From the NCBI GenBank assembly GCA_024036415.1, contig JAMWET010002871.1:745001-809000 (forward strand): 64,000 nt of DNA. The letters run 5' to 3'. This document shows positions 1 to 11,150 of this stretch, in pieces. The translations under genes were made by a program, and so were the position numbers. The notes below the pieces were generated by a model that did no database searches, had not been told where the DNA came from, and saw only the letters and a list, made by a program, of their open reading frames with translations. This DNA comes from Prochilodus magdalenae (lineage: Eukaryota; Chordata; Actinopteri; Characiformes; Prochilodontidae). How positions within the stretch are numbered: the stretch's first letter is position 1; each line of letters begins with the position of its first letter.

Positions 1-195
1 GGAGCAACGGATAACACCATTCACTGAGCTTCCCCACCATGCTACAACACCATGTGGGAGATTGGGGTTCGATTCCTGACCTCGGTGACTATGCTGTGCT
101 ACACCAATAAGAGTCCTTGGGAAAGACTCCTAACACTGCACTGGCCTCCCTGTAATATGATTAACCTTGTAAGCTCTGGATAAGATGCTTATCAA
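1..195 (+). mobile_element. tRNA-derived SINE (partial) with L2-like 3' tail
   Basis: A Pol III B-box match (GGTTCGATTCC) lies at 66-76, about 60 bp downstream of a weak A-box-like stretch at the window edge. A body with TGTGCTACACCAATAAGAGT follows. The 3' end reads AACCTTGTAAG-CTCTGGATAAG, which resembles the 3' tail of fish L2/UnaL2-type LINEs that many fish SINEs share. The same body and tail recur at 37625-37672, 52560-53290 and 63140-63960. The 5' edge is cut by the window or truncated. SINE class is fairly sure; the family name is not. Confidence 0.7.
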
Positions 196-672
196 GTCCA
201 TGGTTTTAGATTTGGTCTTCCACCCCACTGATGATGACTTTGGTCATCCATGGTTCCAGATTTGGTCTTCCACCCCACTGATAATGACTTTGGTCATCCA
301 TGGTTCCAGATTTGGTCTTCCACCCCCTTGATGTTGACTTTGGTCATCCATGGTTCCAGATTTGGTCTTCCACCCCCTTGATGTTGACTTTGGTCATCCA
401 TGGTTCCAGATTTGGTCTTCCACCCCACTGATGTTGACTTCGGGTCTTCCATGGTTCCAGATTTGGTCTTCCACCCCACTGATGTTGACTTCGGGTCTTC
501 CATGGTTCCAGATTTGGTCTTCCACCCCACTGATGATAACTTTGGTCATCCATGGTTCCAGATTTGGTCTTCCACCCCCCCTGAAGTTGACTTCGGGTCA
601 TCCATGGTTCCAGATTTGCTTATCCATCCTCATGATGTTGAGTTTGGTCATCCATGGTTCCAGACTTCCAGG
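192..672. repeat. 50-bp minisatellite, about 9-10 units
   Basis: The motif GGTCATCCATGGTTCCAGAT followed by TTGGTCTTCCACCCC recurs every 50 bp (for example at 242, 292, 342 and 392), with later units carrying CGGGTCTTCC variants. 50 is not a multiple of 3, and frames are open on both strands only because the unit has few stop codons. The 113-aa and 78-85-aa repetitive translations here are therefore not treated as genes. Confidence 0.93.
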
Positions 673-1139
673 TCATCTGCCCTTCAGGTGATACATTTAG
701 TCTTAGAGTTTGGCAATGAAGTTCTTCAGATTCAGAAATGAAATACAAACAGCACCACCCTCCAGCTGATCATCATAACATGTCCATGCTCAGCAGTAAG
801 ACTTTGTTTGCCTTTCTTAGTCAAATAGTTCTTACTAAGGTACCAACACCACCACCACCAATACCACCACTGTTTCAAGATTCGCTAGTGAGAGTTTTGC
901 TGAAGGGGTTCATTCGCTTGTAGGCAGAAGTAGTTGAGATCTGTGTCAATCATTTTCCAAATGGTCACTGCAGCCCACAAGATGGTCTTCATTTAGAAAA
1001 TGGACTCTGAATTCGTCTGGTGTGCTGTATCATAACCGAAGACGCTCCAGGCTCATGTTAGATGCTAGTGAGAGGAGTACCATGCCATGCACCATTGCCA
1101 TTTTTCTAATAACCTGAAAGTAGTTTTTGTATGAGGGGC
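673..1139. other. No gene seen; short CCA run
   Basis: Low-complexity CCA repeats at about 846-870 are the only feature recognised. No coding, RNA or transposon signature was identified. Confidence 0.5.
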
Positions 1140-2070
1140 CCATTGATTTTCCTTTTGGCACTGGGGCCCATAAGATCCTTGTTACGCTCCTGCACTAATG
1201 CCGTAATTGCTTCGCGGTAACGCCTGCCGAATCAGTGACTTTGTCAACTTCGTTAAAGCCCGTCTGCAGCACTAGTTGTTGTTTATGTATTCTGAGTGCC
1301 ATGTACTGTAAGAGCCTTTCCTGTTCACCATGCTTGAAGTAGAACCCGTAGACAAATTCACGCTGCGCAGAACAATAAACCTGATTTATTACGATCGTCC
1401 ACTTAAGATGTCCGCAACCTGCCGTTTGGCGCACCATAAGCGCGCTTGCTAAGCAGATTAGTGTCCGGGGGACGGATTCTAGGTGCAGCTCTAAATTTAA
1501 CTGGGTTAAATTTAACATGATAAATCAGCCCGGTGCTGCAGTGCGCCCTTGGTAATTAGGCGGCCCGAGCGTTGAGCTGGAGCACCGCGTGGGACACCTC
1601 AGTGAAACACCCCTACGCTCTTCCCTCGCCTGCGCGATGGCATCTTGAGTAAGCGCCGGTGAGTCAGGACCTCGATATAAAGTGTCATCCAAATGAGTGT
1701 GCAGACGCCTGGCAAGAAAGCAGATGATTCGCGAGGCACTCAATACACACAGCTCTCGGAGGAGTGCAGGCCAGGAATAGGCCTCGTACACACACCGAGA
1801 GCGCAGTCAAATTTAAATTGGACGGCTGTTTAAGCCTCCGAGAGCACCAGCGCTGGAAAGCGCGGACAGGGACTTTTCACAGGTGAGGACAGCCTCCATA
1901 CGCCGTTTTTGGCTGACCTAAGGAGAACGCGGGCTGGGTTTGCGAGTTAGCGAGCCAGCTGGCTGCCGGTTCAACTCGAGGCGGCCGTAAATTGAGTAAC
2001 TTTGGGCTCCAAGTCGATGCGACGGTGCAGACGAACGGGGGGATTTTTTTTTTTGCCGTGATCAAAATGC
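1140..2070. other. CpG-rich unique block, function unknown
   Basis: Unlike the AT-rich surroundings, this block keeps many CpG dinucleotides and has no recognisable repeat. Minus-strand open frames of 62-107 codons exist but do not resemble a known family and carry no clear splice context. It could be a regulatory or CpG-island-like element, an old exon cluster, or unrecognised repeat DNA. Confidence 0.3.
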
Positions 2071-2570
2071 ATTAAGGGGTCATAACAAATGGGTTGGTAT
2101 CATTATGGGAGAGTCACGGAAGCGCATTCATCGCAGAGCTGTTTTCTAAAGCCGCTTTTCAGGAGTTCCGCCCCCGGCCCATCTCTTGTGGAGTTCACTA
2201 GGAAAAACGCTTTGGAAAAGGAACAAACAAGCAACCAGATTGTGAACGCAGTAACCTACATGCCATCTGGGGAGCTTGTCTACCCCCGTACACATTTCAA
2301 CCCGAGCGGTGTGCTTGCTAATCCATAACTCTGATGGCCAGTAGTGTGAGACAGGGACAGTTGGGAGCGATAGAACCACTTGAAGGTTACTTAATATCCT
2401 TTTAGTGGATGTACAGAAGGATCGTTCAACAGGTAATTTTTTTAAAAGCCTGTTTCTGTAAGAGATTTGCAACTGGAAGGATGTGGTAAAAGTTTAAAGA
2501 AGTTTCCTCCTAATGGAAAAGTCCTGTTCCCCTTTTAGCTTTTTTTTTTTTTGGCTTAAACGTCAGGCCA
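2071..2570. other. No feature recognised
   Basis: Mixed-composition sequence ending in a poly-T run near 2540-2552. Short open frames on both strands overlap each other and show no family signature. Confidence 0.4.
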
Positions 2571-2577
2571 GCAGACT

Positions 2578-2665
2578 AAATAAGATAAGATAAGATAATC
2601 CTTTATTGATCCTACAGTGGGGAAATTTGCAATGTTGCAGCAGCACGGAGTTAAGAAGTGTCAGG
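2578..2665 (-). mobile_element. Non-LTR retrotransposon 3' end
   Basis: Read on the minus strand, this is a GC-containing 3' end with CCCCACTGTAGGATC, then AATAAAGGATTATC and a run of TCTTA units (seen on plus as AAGATAAGATAAGATAATCC). A polyadenylation-like AATAAA followed by a short tandem tail is typical of fish non-LTR elements. The exact clade (L2, Rex1 or other) cannot be fixed from so short a piece. Confidence 0.6.
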
Positions 2666-2959
2666 AAATATACAAGTAATAAATAAGATCTATATACAAA
2701 AATACAGAGAAATGTAAATAAAATACTAAAAATTGTAATCCAGAAGACAGCAGTTCTTCAAAGAACCACAAATTTTTCCTAAAATAATCATTTTTTAAAA
2801 GATATTTATAAGTGACCTTTTAATAGTGCAGTGGTTTTATGCTAAGTCAAGTGGTTTTCCTAGAAAGTCGAGTCAAGAACCACAAATTGATCCTAAAAGA
2901 ACCATTCCAAGAGTGAAGAAACTTCCAAAAGTGCTGAGATTCAATGTGAATTCAACTGT

Positions 2960-4198
2960 TTTTCTCTAAAATGTAAAGTTCAATGGTAAAGTAAGGTAAA
3001 GTTCAATGACTGTTTTTAGGAAGCATTTTCTAAAGGAATTTAGCACATATAAAGATCTTTCCAATAATAGCCAGATTCTAAATAAAAAAAAATTCTCTAG
3101 AATGACAAGCCAATAGCCACTGATTGATCTTAATACTGCAACAATTTTGAAATTGTTCATCCAGCGCTTGATTCTATAGAGATTCATTGTTGGCACATGT
3201 TTGCAAATCTCAAAAACCTTCCAAAAATGTTCAGATTCTATATTCATTCAAGTTTTTTTTTCTAAAATGACAAGCCAATAACCACTGATTGATCTCAACA
3301 CTGCAACAATTTTGATACGAGCCGGAAAAGGTTGCAGGAGATTTGTAAATGTGAAGAACATTTCAACTTTTATGTATTGCAATTCAAGTAATTCAAGTTT
3401 TTTTCCTGTAATATAAACTTTAAAACCACAATATTTTCAAGGCAAAAGTTGTTTTTTTTAGAGGGATGTTATAAAGAGATTAGCAAATGTTACATCCCAT
3501 AAATATTCAGATTCTATATTCATTTCGCATTTTTATCCCCAAGAACGACAAGTCAATAACCACTGATTGATCTTAACACTGCACCAGTTTTGAGAGAAAG
3601 GAGGTTCGTTCAGTGCTTGATTCGATGAAGGATCATTGTTGCAAAATTTTTGCAATATGAACCTTATGAGAAACAAAACAAGCAAAAAAACAAATTGCAA
3701 AGATAACATGAGTGCAACTGAAGTGTTTACTCGCATGTTTAAATGTGTAGTATCTTCTAATAACGCCTGAAACTGTCTTTATACATTTGAGTTTTTCCTG
3801 TAACCTGAAGCCAAGGCTGTATTTATAAGGGTGTTTTTATTTTTTTTAATAAAAGAGATTAGCAAATGTGAAGAGCCTGCCACGTTATGTAAAGAGTCAA
3901 TAGTACATCAGGTTTTCTATCCTCTTAGAATGTGAAGCCAATTTCCCTGGGAACTTAGGACCCTTTGTATTTTAAGAGAAGCTTGTACAGTAGCTTCTCA
4001 GAACTCGGGGTCATATTAGATCATGATGTTGTGTCTCTTATTGATTGATCTTCAGACTCTGGAGCTCTCATCTATTCAATAAAAGAGATAACATCTCCCT
4101 CGTAATCTATACAGTGATCTCTTCTATAAAGAGCATATAGCACAGAAATACAAGTGAAGCACTGAATTTCCTCCATTCAGCATCATTTCAGGAAAAAA

Positions 4199-4230
<32 letters not shown>

Positions 4231-4900
4231 TATTACTAAAATTGGCAAACTGAAAGAAACCATTGTGTTGCAAGGTTTGCAAACTAGGCCAAGAACTTCC
4301 TAATTTTCTCCAAACAAGGGACCCACCTCCATAAACTCCAGACCTCAACATAATTGAAAATACGTGGGATCTTGTGAAGTGGAACCAACTTCTACTAATG
4401 AACTTTGGAAGTTTGCAACAATACTCGTCCACAAGTCTATGGAAAACTGAAAGCAGGGACCACCAAATGCTGCAAAAACTAAATACTGATATTTCAATTA
4501 TATGTGGCTGTCAAAGCTTAACTGCAATTTTATGATAAACATATATTATTACTTTTATTATATTTTTTGACGTTATAAAATTCTCTAGAATGACAAGCCA
4601 ATAGCCACTGATTGATCTTAATACTGCAGCAATTTTGAAACAAACATGGGGATCATCCAGTGCTTGATTCTATAAAGATTCATTGTTAGCACATGTTTGC
4701 AAATCTCAAAAACCTTCCAATAATGTTCAGATTCTATATCCATTCAAGTTTTTTTTTCTAAAATGACAAGCCAATAACCACTGATTGATCTCAACACTGA
4801 TATTTCAATTATATGTGGCTGTCAAAGCTTAATTGCAATTTTATGATAAACAAATAGTATTACTTTTATTATATTTTTTGACGTTATAAAATTAATACTT
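2960..4900. repeat. AT-rich block of diverged direct repeats
   Basis: A module beginning AATGACAAGCCAATAGCCAC and containing a CACTGATTGATCT motif occurs near 3100, 3263, 3541, 4582 and 4758. The 4582-4770 piece repeats about 180 bp of 3097-3275. A second ~100-bp module (ATTTCAATTATATGTGGCTG, ending TTTTTTGACGTTATAAAATT) occurs at 4485-4583 and again at 4796-4893, flanking the copied segment. The layout suggests local duplication of a transposon-containing segment. Confidence 0.75.
4198..4560 (+). pseudogene. Tc1-like transposase C-terminal relic
   Basis: After a (TA)n stretch, the plus strand at about 4336-4480 translates to TPDLNIIENTWDLVKW. This is close to the SPDLNPIENLW box that precedes the last catalytic residue region of Tc1/mariner transposases. 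It is followed by a degraded C-terminal end. No start codon, DNA-binding domain or catalytic DDE set is present, so it is a dead fragment. It lies inside the AT-rich repeat block, and part of its 3' flank is copied at 4796-4893. Confidence 0.7.
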
Positions 4901-5172
4901 GAACTTAATCTAATACATAGTAATAGTTAATGTCCATTTAAAAACAACTCAAAAAGAGCTAAATGAAAAACGGTCTCTGAGTGTGACTGTACTGTGTGCC
5001 ATCATAGTACTATAGATGGTAAAAAGTGCAACCTAAAAATGACTTTAAATTATTGGAAATAACAGAATTAGTTTTCAACTTTTAAAAACTACGTTGACTG
5101 AAAGATCTTTTGTTCAACGTCCTTATTTTACATTAAATAAAACCTGATTTATTTGCTTGAATTTTTCTTTTT

Positions 5173-5590
5173 AGGTTGGACAAACCGAGCACATTTTGGC
5201 TTCCTGTCCGTTTTAGGATTGATTTTAAGATCTTGCTCTTTGTTTATAAGTCATTGAATGGCTTAGCTCCAGCCTATCTCTCTGAGCATTTGCAGCCATA
5301 CATTCCATCAAGGTCACTCAGATCTGCTGATCAGCCTTTTCAGTTATAGCCCCTAAACTATGGAATGAGTTGCCACTACATGTTAGGCTAGCCCCCACAC
5401 TGCTAGTTTTTAAATCCCGTCTGAAATCTCATTTTTATTCTTTGGCTTTTAATGTAGTTGTGAGTTAATGTTTTGGTTTTGTTTTGTTTGTTTTTATGTA
5501 TGTCTGTCTATTCATTACTGGACAGCACTTTGGTCAACATTTGTTGTTTTAAAATGTGCTTTATAAATAAAATTGACATTGACATTTTAC
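5173..5590 (+). pseudogene. L2-type LINE ORF2 C-terminus and 3' tail
   Basis: From 5197 the plus strand reads WLPVRFRIDFKILLFVYKSL, then GLAPAYLSEHLQPYIPSRSL. This is the characteristic C-terminal domain after the reverse transcriptase of fish L2/CR1-like LINEs. A stop or frameshift follows near 5347, then PKLWNELPL and VFKSRLKSHFYSLAF continue in another frame. The 3' end carries CTTTATAAATAAAATTGACA and TTGACA-type tail repeats. It is a 5'-truncated, inactive copy, the usual product of target-primed reverse transcription. Confidence 0.85.
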
Positions 5591-5749
5591 AGTGCACATA
5601 GACATTAATAAAGCAAGCAAGTAACCTAGAAAGCCTCTAATGAGCTTATGAACTTATTATTATGATGCTAGCATGCTAGCTTAGCACATTAGAGATCATT
5701 TTCTGACACATGGATTCATAAACACAACAATACCTCCTTCAGCTTCCAA

Positions 5750-5995
5750 ATAAGGTGGCCCAAAAACACAGAAGTGCTGGAAAGTCAGTGCAGCATCGAC
5801 CACCACCACCACCACGTTAGTATCACTGCAGTGCTCAGAATCATCTACCACCAGGCTAATACCTGATGGTCCTGTGGGGGTCCTAACCATTGAAGAAGAG
5901 GGTAACCAGGTGCGTAACCATGCAGATGGACTGCAGTCTGTAATCGTAGAGCTACAAAGTGTTCCTACACGGTAAGCAGAGCTGACAAAATGATA
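5750..5995 (+). repeat. Interspersed repeat (class unresolved)
   Basis: Motifs GTGCTCAGAATCATCTACCA and GGTCCTGTGGGGGTCCTAAC are shared, in inverted orientation, with 22640-22870 in this window. It looks like a short dispersed DNA-transposon-like repeat. The CCACCACCACCACCAC run inside generates a poly-valine minus-strand frame of 113 codons that is not a gene. Confidence 0.55.
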
Positions 5996-6379
5996 ATGAG
6001 TGCAGATACGAGGAGGTGCACCTAGCGAAGCGCTCACTGAGTGTAAAGAACTGTTTTTAATTCAAATGTTCCTCCTCCTAACGTCCTCTATCCTCATGAG
6101 ACTGAGTGGGTTTTTGAACCAGCAGTGTCAGAAGCGAGCCATTTTTTTCCAAATGGTACCATTTGTACCCAAAATACATCCGACACATTTGATTTCACTT
6201 AAGCAGATACATTCATAATGTGACAAATTCCTTTCACTCAATCTCAAGAGTTGAGTTTTTTCAACACCCTCATCCACAGCACTAAAAATACCCCGTTTTA
6301 ATCCAACCACGAGGAGCCTCTCGGCACATCAGCGACTGAGGGAATGTTGATATACAGTGCTGCTCTCGCATGCAGTATT

Positions 6380-6600
6380 TCATTTACTCGGTTTGTATAT
6401 TAAAAAAAAAAAAACAGCCTGGAATTTTAATTGGACTCAATTAGACGTGATGAAGATGAAGCCATCAGTCTTACAGGCTTAATATGCAGAGATTCGCACT
6501 CGGCTCTTGCTCGTCTTTAAGGGAAATGCTAGCATGCTAATATGGCTAACAGTGACCAGAAATGGTTGCCCACCAATGTCATTTGCACTTCATTGATCGT
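6380..6600. other. Unique segment, possible non-coding element
   Basis: Contains homeodomain-type TTAATTGG and CAATTAGACG motifs and no repeat signature. No gene was recognised. Kept only as a weak candidate regulatory segment. Confidence 0.2.
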
Positions 6601-6696
6601 TGTCAACTACTTTGAGTAAGATTACCCAAGAGAAAATAAAGTACACTGAAGCATACTCAGTTTAAGTGTAGTTAGTATACTTCCTTAAAATTCATA

Positions 6697-6947
6697 TCGG
6701 CGCTGTTCATAGAAAACCATGCATATCTATTTTTGTTGATTTCTACTTTTATGCCTCATTTGATCACAGGATATGATGTATACACCATGCGGAAATGTCA
6801 TGAAGAATGGACCAACAGAAATGGCCCAAAACTGTTTGGAAAGACGTCTGGTTCCATTGACTTCCATTCAAATCAAATAAGGTTTTTGGCCTCTCCTGTA
6901 AAGTTGCCATTTTGGACATACCTGTTTTTTGCTTTGGACAGCGACAA
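6697..6947 (+). mobile_element. TA-flanked MITE (family M), copy 1
   Basis: About 250 bp with ends TCGGCGCTGTTCATAGAAAA and GCTTTGGACAGCGACA, flanked on the left by TA. The interior has the family hallmarks GACGTCTGGTTCCATTGACT and GGCCTCTCCTGTAAAGTTGC. It has no coding capacity. TA target choice and short TIRs point to a Tc1/mariner-type non-autonomous element. Related copies lie at 12872, 13176, 15420, 22125 and 43161. Confidence 0.8.
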
Positions 6948-7021
6948 TATACTAACTATGTACTTATCATGCTAACTATACATCATTCGTGCTATTAAAT
7001 ACATGCTTAAGCACCAAGGAA

Positions 7022-7240
7022 GTTAATTTCTAGGACATTAAAATATACTTAGATTGTTCTTTTTTAACCCATAAGAGCCCAGAGCTGTTTCCCCTTAAGG
7101 AAAAATAATGGGGGGTCAGTTATAAGATCATAGATCAGTCTTATTGTGACAAAGAGGTCACATGGCGTCTTCTGTAAGTATTATCGAGTCATAATACTGG
7201 TAGCATATGACACAACAACAACAATTTCATAACAATTTCA
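7022..7240. other. No feature recognised
   Basis: Short unique stretch between the MITE and the 22-bp minisatellite, ending in a small CAA run. Confidence 0.35.
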
Positions 7241-7241
7241 C

Positions 7242-7755
7242 TGGAATATATAGAATATGGGTATATGTAATATAGAATATGGGTATATGTGATATAGAAT
7301 ATGGGTATATGTGATATAGAATATGGGTATATGTAATAAAGAGTATGGGTATATGTAATATAGAACATGGGTATATGTAATATAGAATATGTGTGTATGT
7401 AATATAGATATGGGTATATGTGATATAGTATATGGGTATGTGTAATATAGAATATGGGTATATGTGATATAGAATATGCGTATGTGTAATATAGAATAGG
7501 GGTATATGTGATATAGTATATGGGTATATGTGATATAGAATATGGGTATATGCGATATAGAATTTGGGTATATGTGATATAGATATGGGTATATGTGATG
7601 TAGATATGGGTATATGTAATATAGAATATGGGTATATGTTATATAGTATATGGGTATATATAATATAGATATGGGTATATGTGATATAGATATGGGTATA
7701 TGTGATATAGAATATGGGTATATGTGATATAGAATATGGGTGTATATGGGGGTTA
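7242..7755. repeat. 22-bp minisatellite, about 23 units
   Basis: Units of the type GAATATGGGTATATGTRATATA repeat every 22 bp. The minus strand is stop-free in two frames, giving ~185-190-residue translations rich in HIPIFYITYTHILY. These are artefacts of the repeat: 22 is not a multiple of 3, so each frame cycles through all three phases of the unit. Confidence 0.95.
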
Positions 7756-7974
7756 AAGAACCAAACAGATTCACTTCCCAAAGAAGCACTTTAGCCCAAC
7801 TGCAAAAGAACAGCATCTATATCTCCAGTGGTCATCCAGTGGTTCAGACAGGATTGATCAAAACGCTGGAGACAGTAGAGCAGAGGCTGATCTTTGTAGA
7901 GAGTGAACCGTAAGAAAGTCAAAACTACTTAACCACAAAAACCCCACCAGACAAATAAAAGCTGCAAAGCTTTC

Positions 7975-8340
7975 AAATATACATAGGCGAGTCGATCCCA
8001 CGAAGCCGAAGCGGAGAGATAAAATAAGGGTGTTGGCAAGCGGGGAAGGCGGGTGGGGGGGGCTGCGCTTTCTTCCCTGCCTTTATGACATTCATTAAAA
8101 TCCATAATCTGTATTTCCAGTACTAGCTGTCCTGTCCTTATTAATTATATGAGCACAGAGTCTTAAATCTATTCCCCCCTCAGCCTCGCTGCCTCCAACG
8201 GCCTTGCCGGGAAACGCTGCGGCTGCTGCTGCTTTGCTCGGCGCTAGCGATCTCAGCCACGGCAGCCAAGTTTCTCGAGAAGCTTTTACCGAGGGCTCGC
8301 TACCAAGAAAACAAGATGCGGCATTGTGTCACTGTGTTAT
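7975..8340. other. CpG-containing unique segment, candidate regulatory
   Basis: A GC-rich part (about 7985-8075, and 8180-8290 with GCTGCGGCTGCTGCTGCTTT) brackets an AT-rich core with TCATTAAAATCCATAATC and TTATTAATTATATGAG. This mix resembles vertebrate conserved non-coding elements. No exon was identified. Confidence 0.3.
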
Positions 8341-8887
8341 GAAACAGAAACGCGGGGAAACGAGCCCCCCTTCACCTCCACACAGCCGAACTACTACAGA
8401 CTACTCACCATTACCCCTGTTAGTACTAAATACGTGGATACTAAAGTTATTAGCAGGTAATATCAGTTATTAGACCTACACATATTGATTATTATATCAG
8501 AAACAAGCATGCAAAAGTCAGAGACCACCCACCATTTATTTCTTTTCCAGTGAAAATGACCACTAAGCACTTAAGTCTTTATTTTTTAGCATCAGGAAAA
8601 CATACATTTAAGCTTCAGTATTTACTATGTCCGAACATTGCATTTATTATACATTCAATTCTTTTCATTTGATTAAATTTCTGTTTTTTTTTTTGTTTTT
8701 ACAAGTACGGAGATGTTTGTTTATTTGTGCCTTGTGAACACTTCCATTTTACAGGCCCAATATTTCTGAATTCCAATAACTGATAACATCAGCTGGCCTT
8801 AAATTAAAATGGATGTTGTTTTCTTTTCTTTAGGCATGAAGAGTTTCAGTCAAAAGTTTCCAATCTTGTTAAACTCCATTAAACTCA
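8341..8887. other. No feature recognised
   Basis: AT-rich unique sequence with a T-run near 8680. Nothing supportable was seen. Confidence 0.35.
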
Positions 8888-9775
8888 AAGTACATCAATT
8901 ACACATTAGGTACATAGTAGTTACTGCGTAATATATATCACACAGACAATAACTTCAAAGAGTTTGTTTGATCTCATATCTAGTACATCAATTACACATT
9001 AGGTACATAGTAGTTACTGCGTAATATATATATTACACAGATACTAACTTCAAAGAGTTTGATTGAGCTCATATCTAGTACATCAATTACACATTAGGTA
9101 CATAGTAGTTACTGTGTAATATATATGACACAGATAACTTCAAAGAGTTTGTTTGATCTCATATCTAGTACATTAATTAAGCATTAGGTACATAGTAGTT
9201 ACTGCGTAATATATATCACACATAACTTCAAAGAGTTTGTTTGATCTCATATCTAGTACATCAATTACACATTAGGTACATAGTAGTTACTGCGTAATAT
9301 ATATCACACAGATAATAACTTCAAAGAGTTCATATGATCTATTCACATCTAGTAATCAATTACACACATTAGGTACATAGTAGTTACTGCGTAATATATA
9401 TCACACAGATACTAACTTCAAAGAGTTTTTTTTTATCTTATATCTAGTACATCAATTACACATTAGGTACATAGTAGTTACTGCGTAATATATATCACAC
9501 AGATAATAACTTCAAAGAGTTTGTTTGATCTCATATCTAGTACATCAATTACACATTAGGTACATAGTAGTTACTGCGTAATATATATCACACAGACAAT
9601 AACTTCAAAGAGTTTGTTTGATCTCATATCTAGTACATCAATTACACATTAGGTACATAGTAGTTACTGCGTAATATATATCACACAGATAATAACTTCA
9701 AAGAGTTTGTTTGATCTCATATCTAGTACATCAATTACACATTAGGTACATAGTAGTTACTGCGAAATATATTAC
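8888..9775. repeat. 93-bp satellite array (family S)
   Basis: The motif TACATCAATTACACATTAGG starts at 8891, 8984, 9079, 9257, 9448, 9541, 9634 and 9727, most intervals being about 93 bp (88-95). Each unit continues TACATAGTAGTTACTGCGTA, then ATATATATCACACAGATAAT, then AACTTCAAAGAGTTTGTTTG. Central units are nearly identical. The core is shared with the looser array at 14700-15400. Confidence 0.95.
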
Positions 9776-10482
9776 ACGGAAAATGCAAAGTAGTTTGTTT
9801 GATTTCATATCTAGTAGTGTCCAATTACTAAAACGTTAGGTACATAGTAAGTTCAACAGTGCGAAATATATTACATGAGAAGAACTTCAAGAGTTTTTTT
9901 GATCTCATATCTAAGAACATCAATGTACATTTAGGTATTAGTATCTACTGCGTAATATATATCACACAGACAAATCCAACTTCAAAGAGTCTTTTTGTTT
10001 CATCGTCAGAAGACTCACAGTACAGATCAAATTCTCAGTAGGTAGGCCTGTACTTTGGGCTGCGTCTTGTTATCACACACTCTTTCACCAAGCACCAAAG
10101 TGTTGTTTTTTTTATCTACTTTGTCTTCCAGTTCATAACAGCTTATCTTTTGTTTAGGTCCACAAGTGTGGTGTTTTCCTATATATAGGCAGATAATATG
10201 GCTTTCAATTCCTTCATTGGTTTGTGATCTGCCATATTATAGTACATTCTATACATTAGGAGTACATAGAAGTTTGTAATATATTCATCACACAGAATAA
10301 TAATTCAAAGAATACTGATCTGGAATGGCATACTACATGTCAGTTACCTCTTGAGGTGAAAAGTGGAGTTACTGACGAGACATATATCACGGGTCTGGGG
10401 CTAGCTGGTTAGCATGTTTGTTTGATTTCAGCAGTATACATATACATAGACACAATTTTGAGCATATCATAATACCAAAACT
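9776..10482. other. Blended satellite/unique sequence, probable assembly artefact
   Basis: This stretch alternates short words of the 93-bp satellite with short words of the unique sequence at 10575-11150, in the same order. The unique words in sequence are GGAAAATGC, ACTTTGGGC, GTGGTGTTTTCCTA, AATTCCTTCATTGG, TGGAATGGCATACT, CTCTTGAGGTGAAAAGTGG and GGGGCTAGCTGGTTAGCATG. Between them sit satellite words such as ACATTAGG, GTACATAG, ATATATCAC and TAATAAT. No ordinary mutation process interleaves two sequences this way. A consensus over misaligned long reads at a satellite edge would. Confidence 0.75.
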
Positions 10483-10566
10483 GCGTAATATATATCACAC
10501 AGACAATAACTTCAAAGAGTTTGTTTGATCTCATATCTAGTACATCAATTACACATTAGGTACCGG
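10483..10566. repeat. Terminal unit of the 93-bp satellite
   Basis: One clean unit (from GCGTAATATATATCACACAG through ATTACACATTAGGTAC) separates the blended stretch from the unique sequence. This fits it being the true last unit of the array. Confidence 0.85.
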
Positions 10567-11150
10567 CTGATATTAGCGGAAAATGCTGGATAGAGATTTC
10601 TCCCTGTGTGTTATTCTATCAGTCCATTCCATGGAAGAACCACATTTTGTTTTTTTCCAAAGAACCCTGTAATTGAGTTTTCCATCTATTGAAAAGTCTG
10701 CCACCCCCAGGTTGGTCCAACGTTGCTTGAACGTTTCTTTTTTTTTTCAAAGTTCCGCAAACTCACAGTCCAAATTCTCCAGTACTGGCCTGACTTTGGG
10801 CCGTCTTGTGCCCCTTTCACCAGCACCAGTGTTGACTCTTGTTTTGCTTCCATTCATATCGCTTCTTTTGTTTACTGCCAAATGTGGTGTTTTCCTAGGA
10901 ATAGGCCGCTATGGCTACAATTCCTTCATTGGCTGTCTGCCCTTAAGTAATCTAACTAGGAGTAGAACCTTTGTGATTGGCAGGAAATTAGAATACCCTG
11001 GAATGGCATACTCATGCTGCCTCTTGAGGTGAAAAGTGGCATGACGAGACAGGACGGGCTGGGGCTAGCTGGTTAGCATGTTAACTTTAGCAGCACAATA
11101 CATAGACATCTTTGACATGTGGCCAAAACTGTTATTCCTCCATATTCTGT
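10567..11150. other. Unique sequence flanking the satellite
   Basis: Single-copy apart from its ghost in the blended stretch at 9776-10482. The first ~70 bp (GATATTAGCGGAAA onward) is loosely similar to 15707-15780, which follows the related array at 14700-15400. The open frames (119 and 75 codons) overlap in different frames and have no recognisable product. Confidence 0.5.

Noticed and set aside
1..195. Functional tRNA gene at the window start
   Set aside because: Only a B box is convincing, there is no cloverleaf, and the body and tail are those of a SINE.
294..741. Open frames of 78-113 codons on both strands
   Set aside because: They are translations of the 50-bp minisatellite in several phases.
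5696..6037. 113-codon minus frame with a poly-valine run
   Set aside because: It lies in an interspersed repeat and the poly-Val comes from a CCA microsatellite.
7227..7816. Two ~185-190-codon minus-strand frames, Tyr/Ile/His rich
   Set aside because: Produced by the 22-bp minisatellite. Two frames open over the same bases show absence of stops rather than coding.
8888..9775. Regular repeats resembling a CRISPR-like array
   Set aside because: The whole 93-bp unit repeats; there are no unique spacers and no cas genes, and the window is vertebrate.
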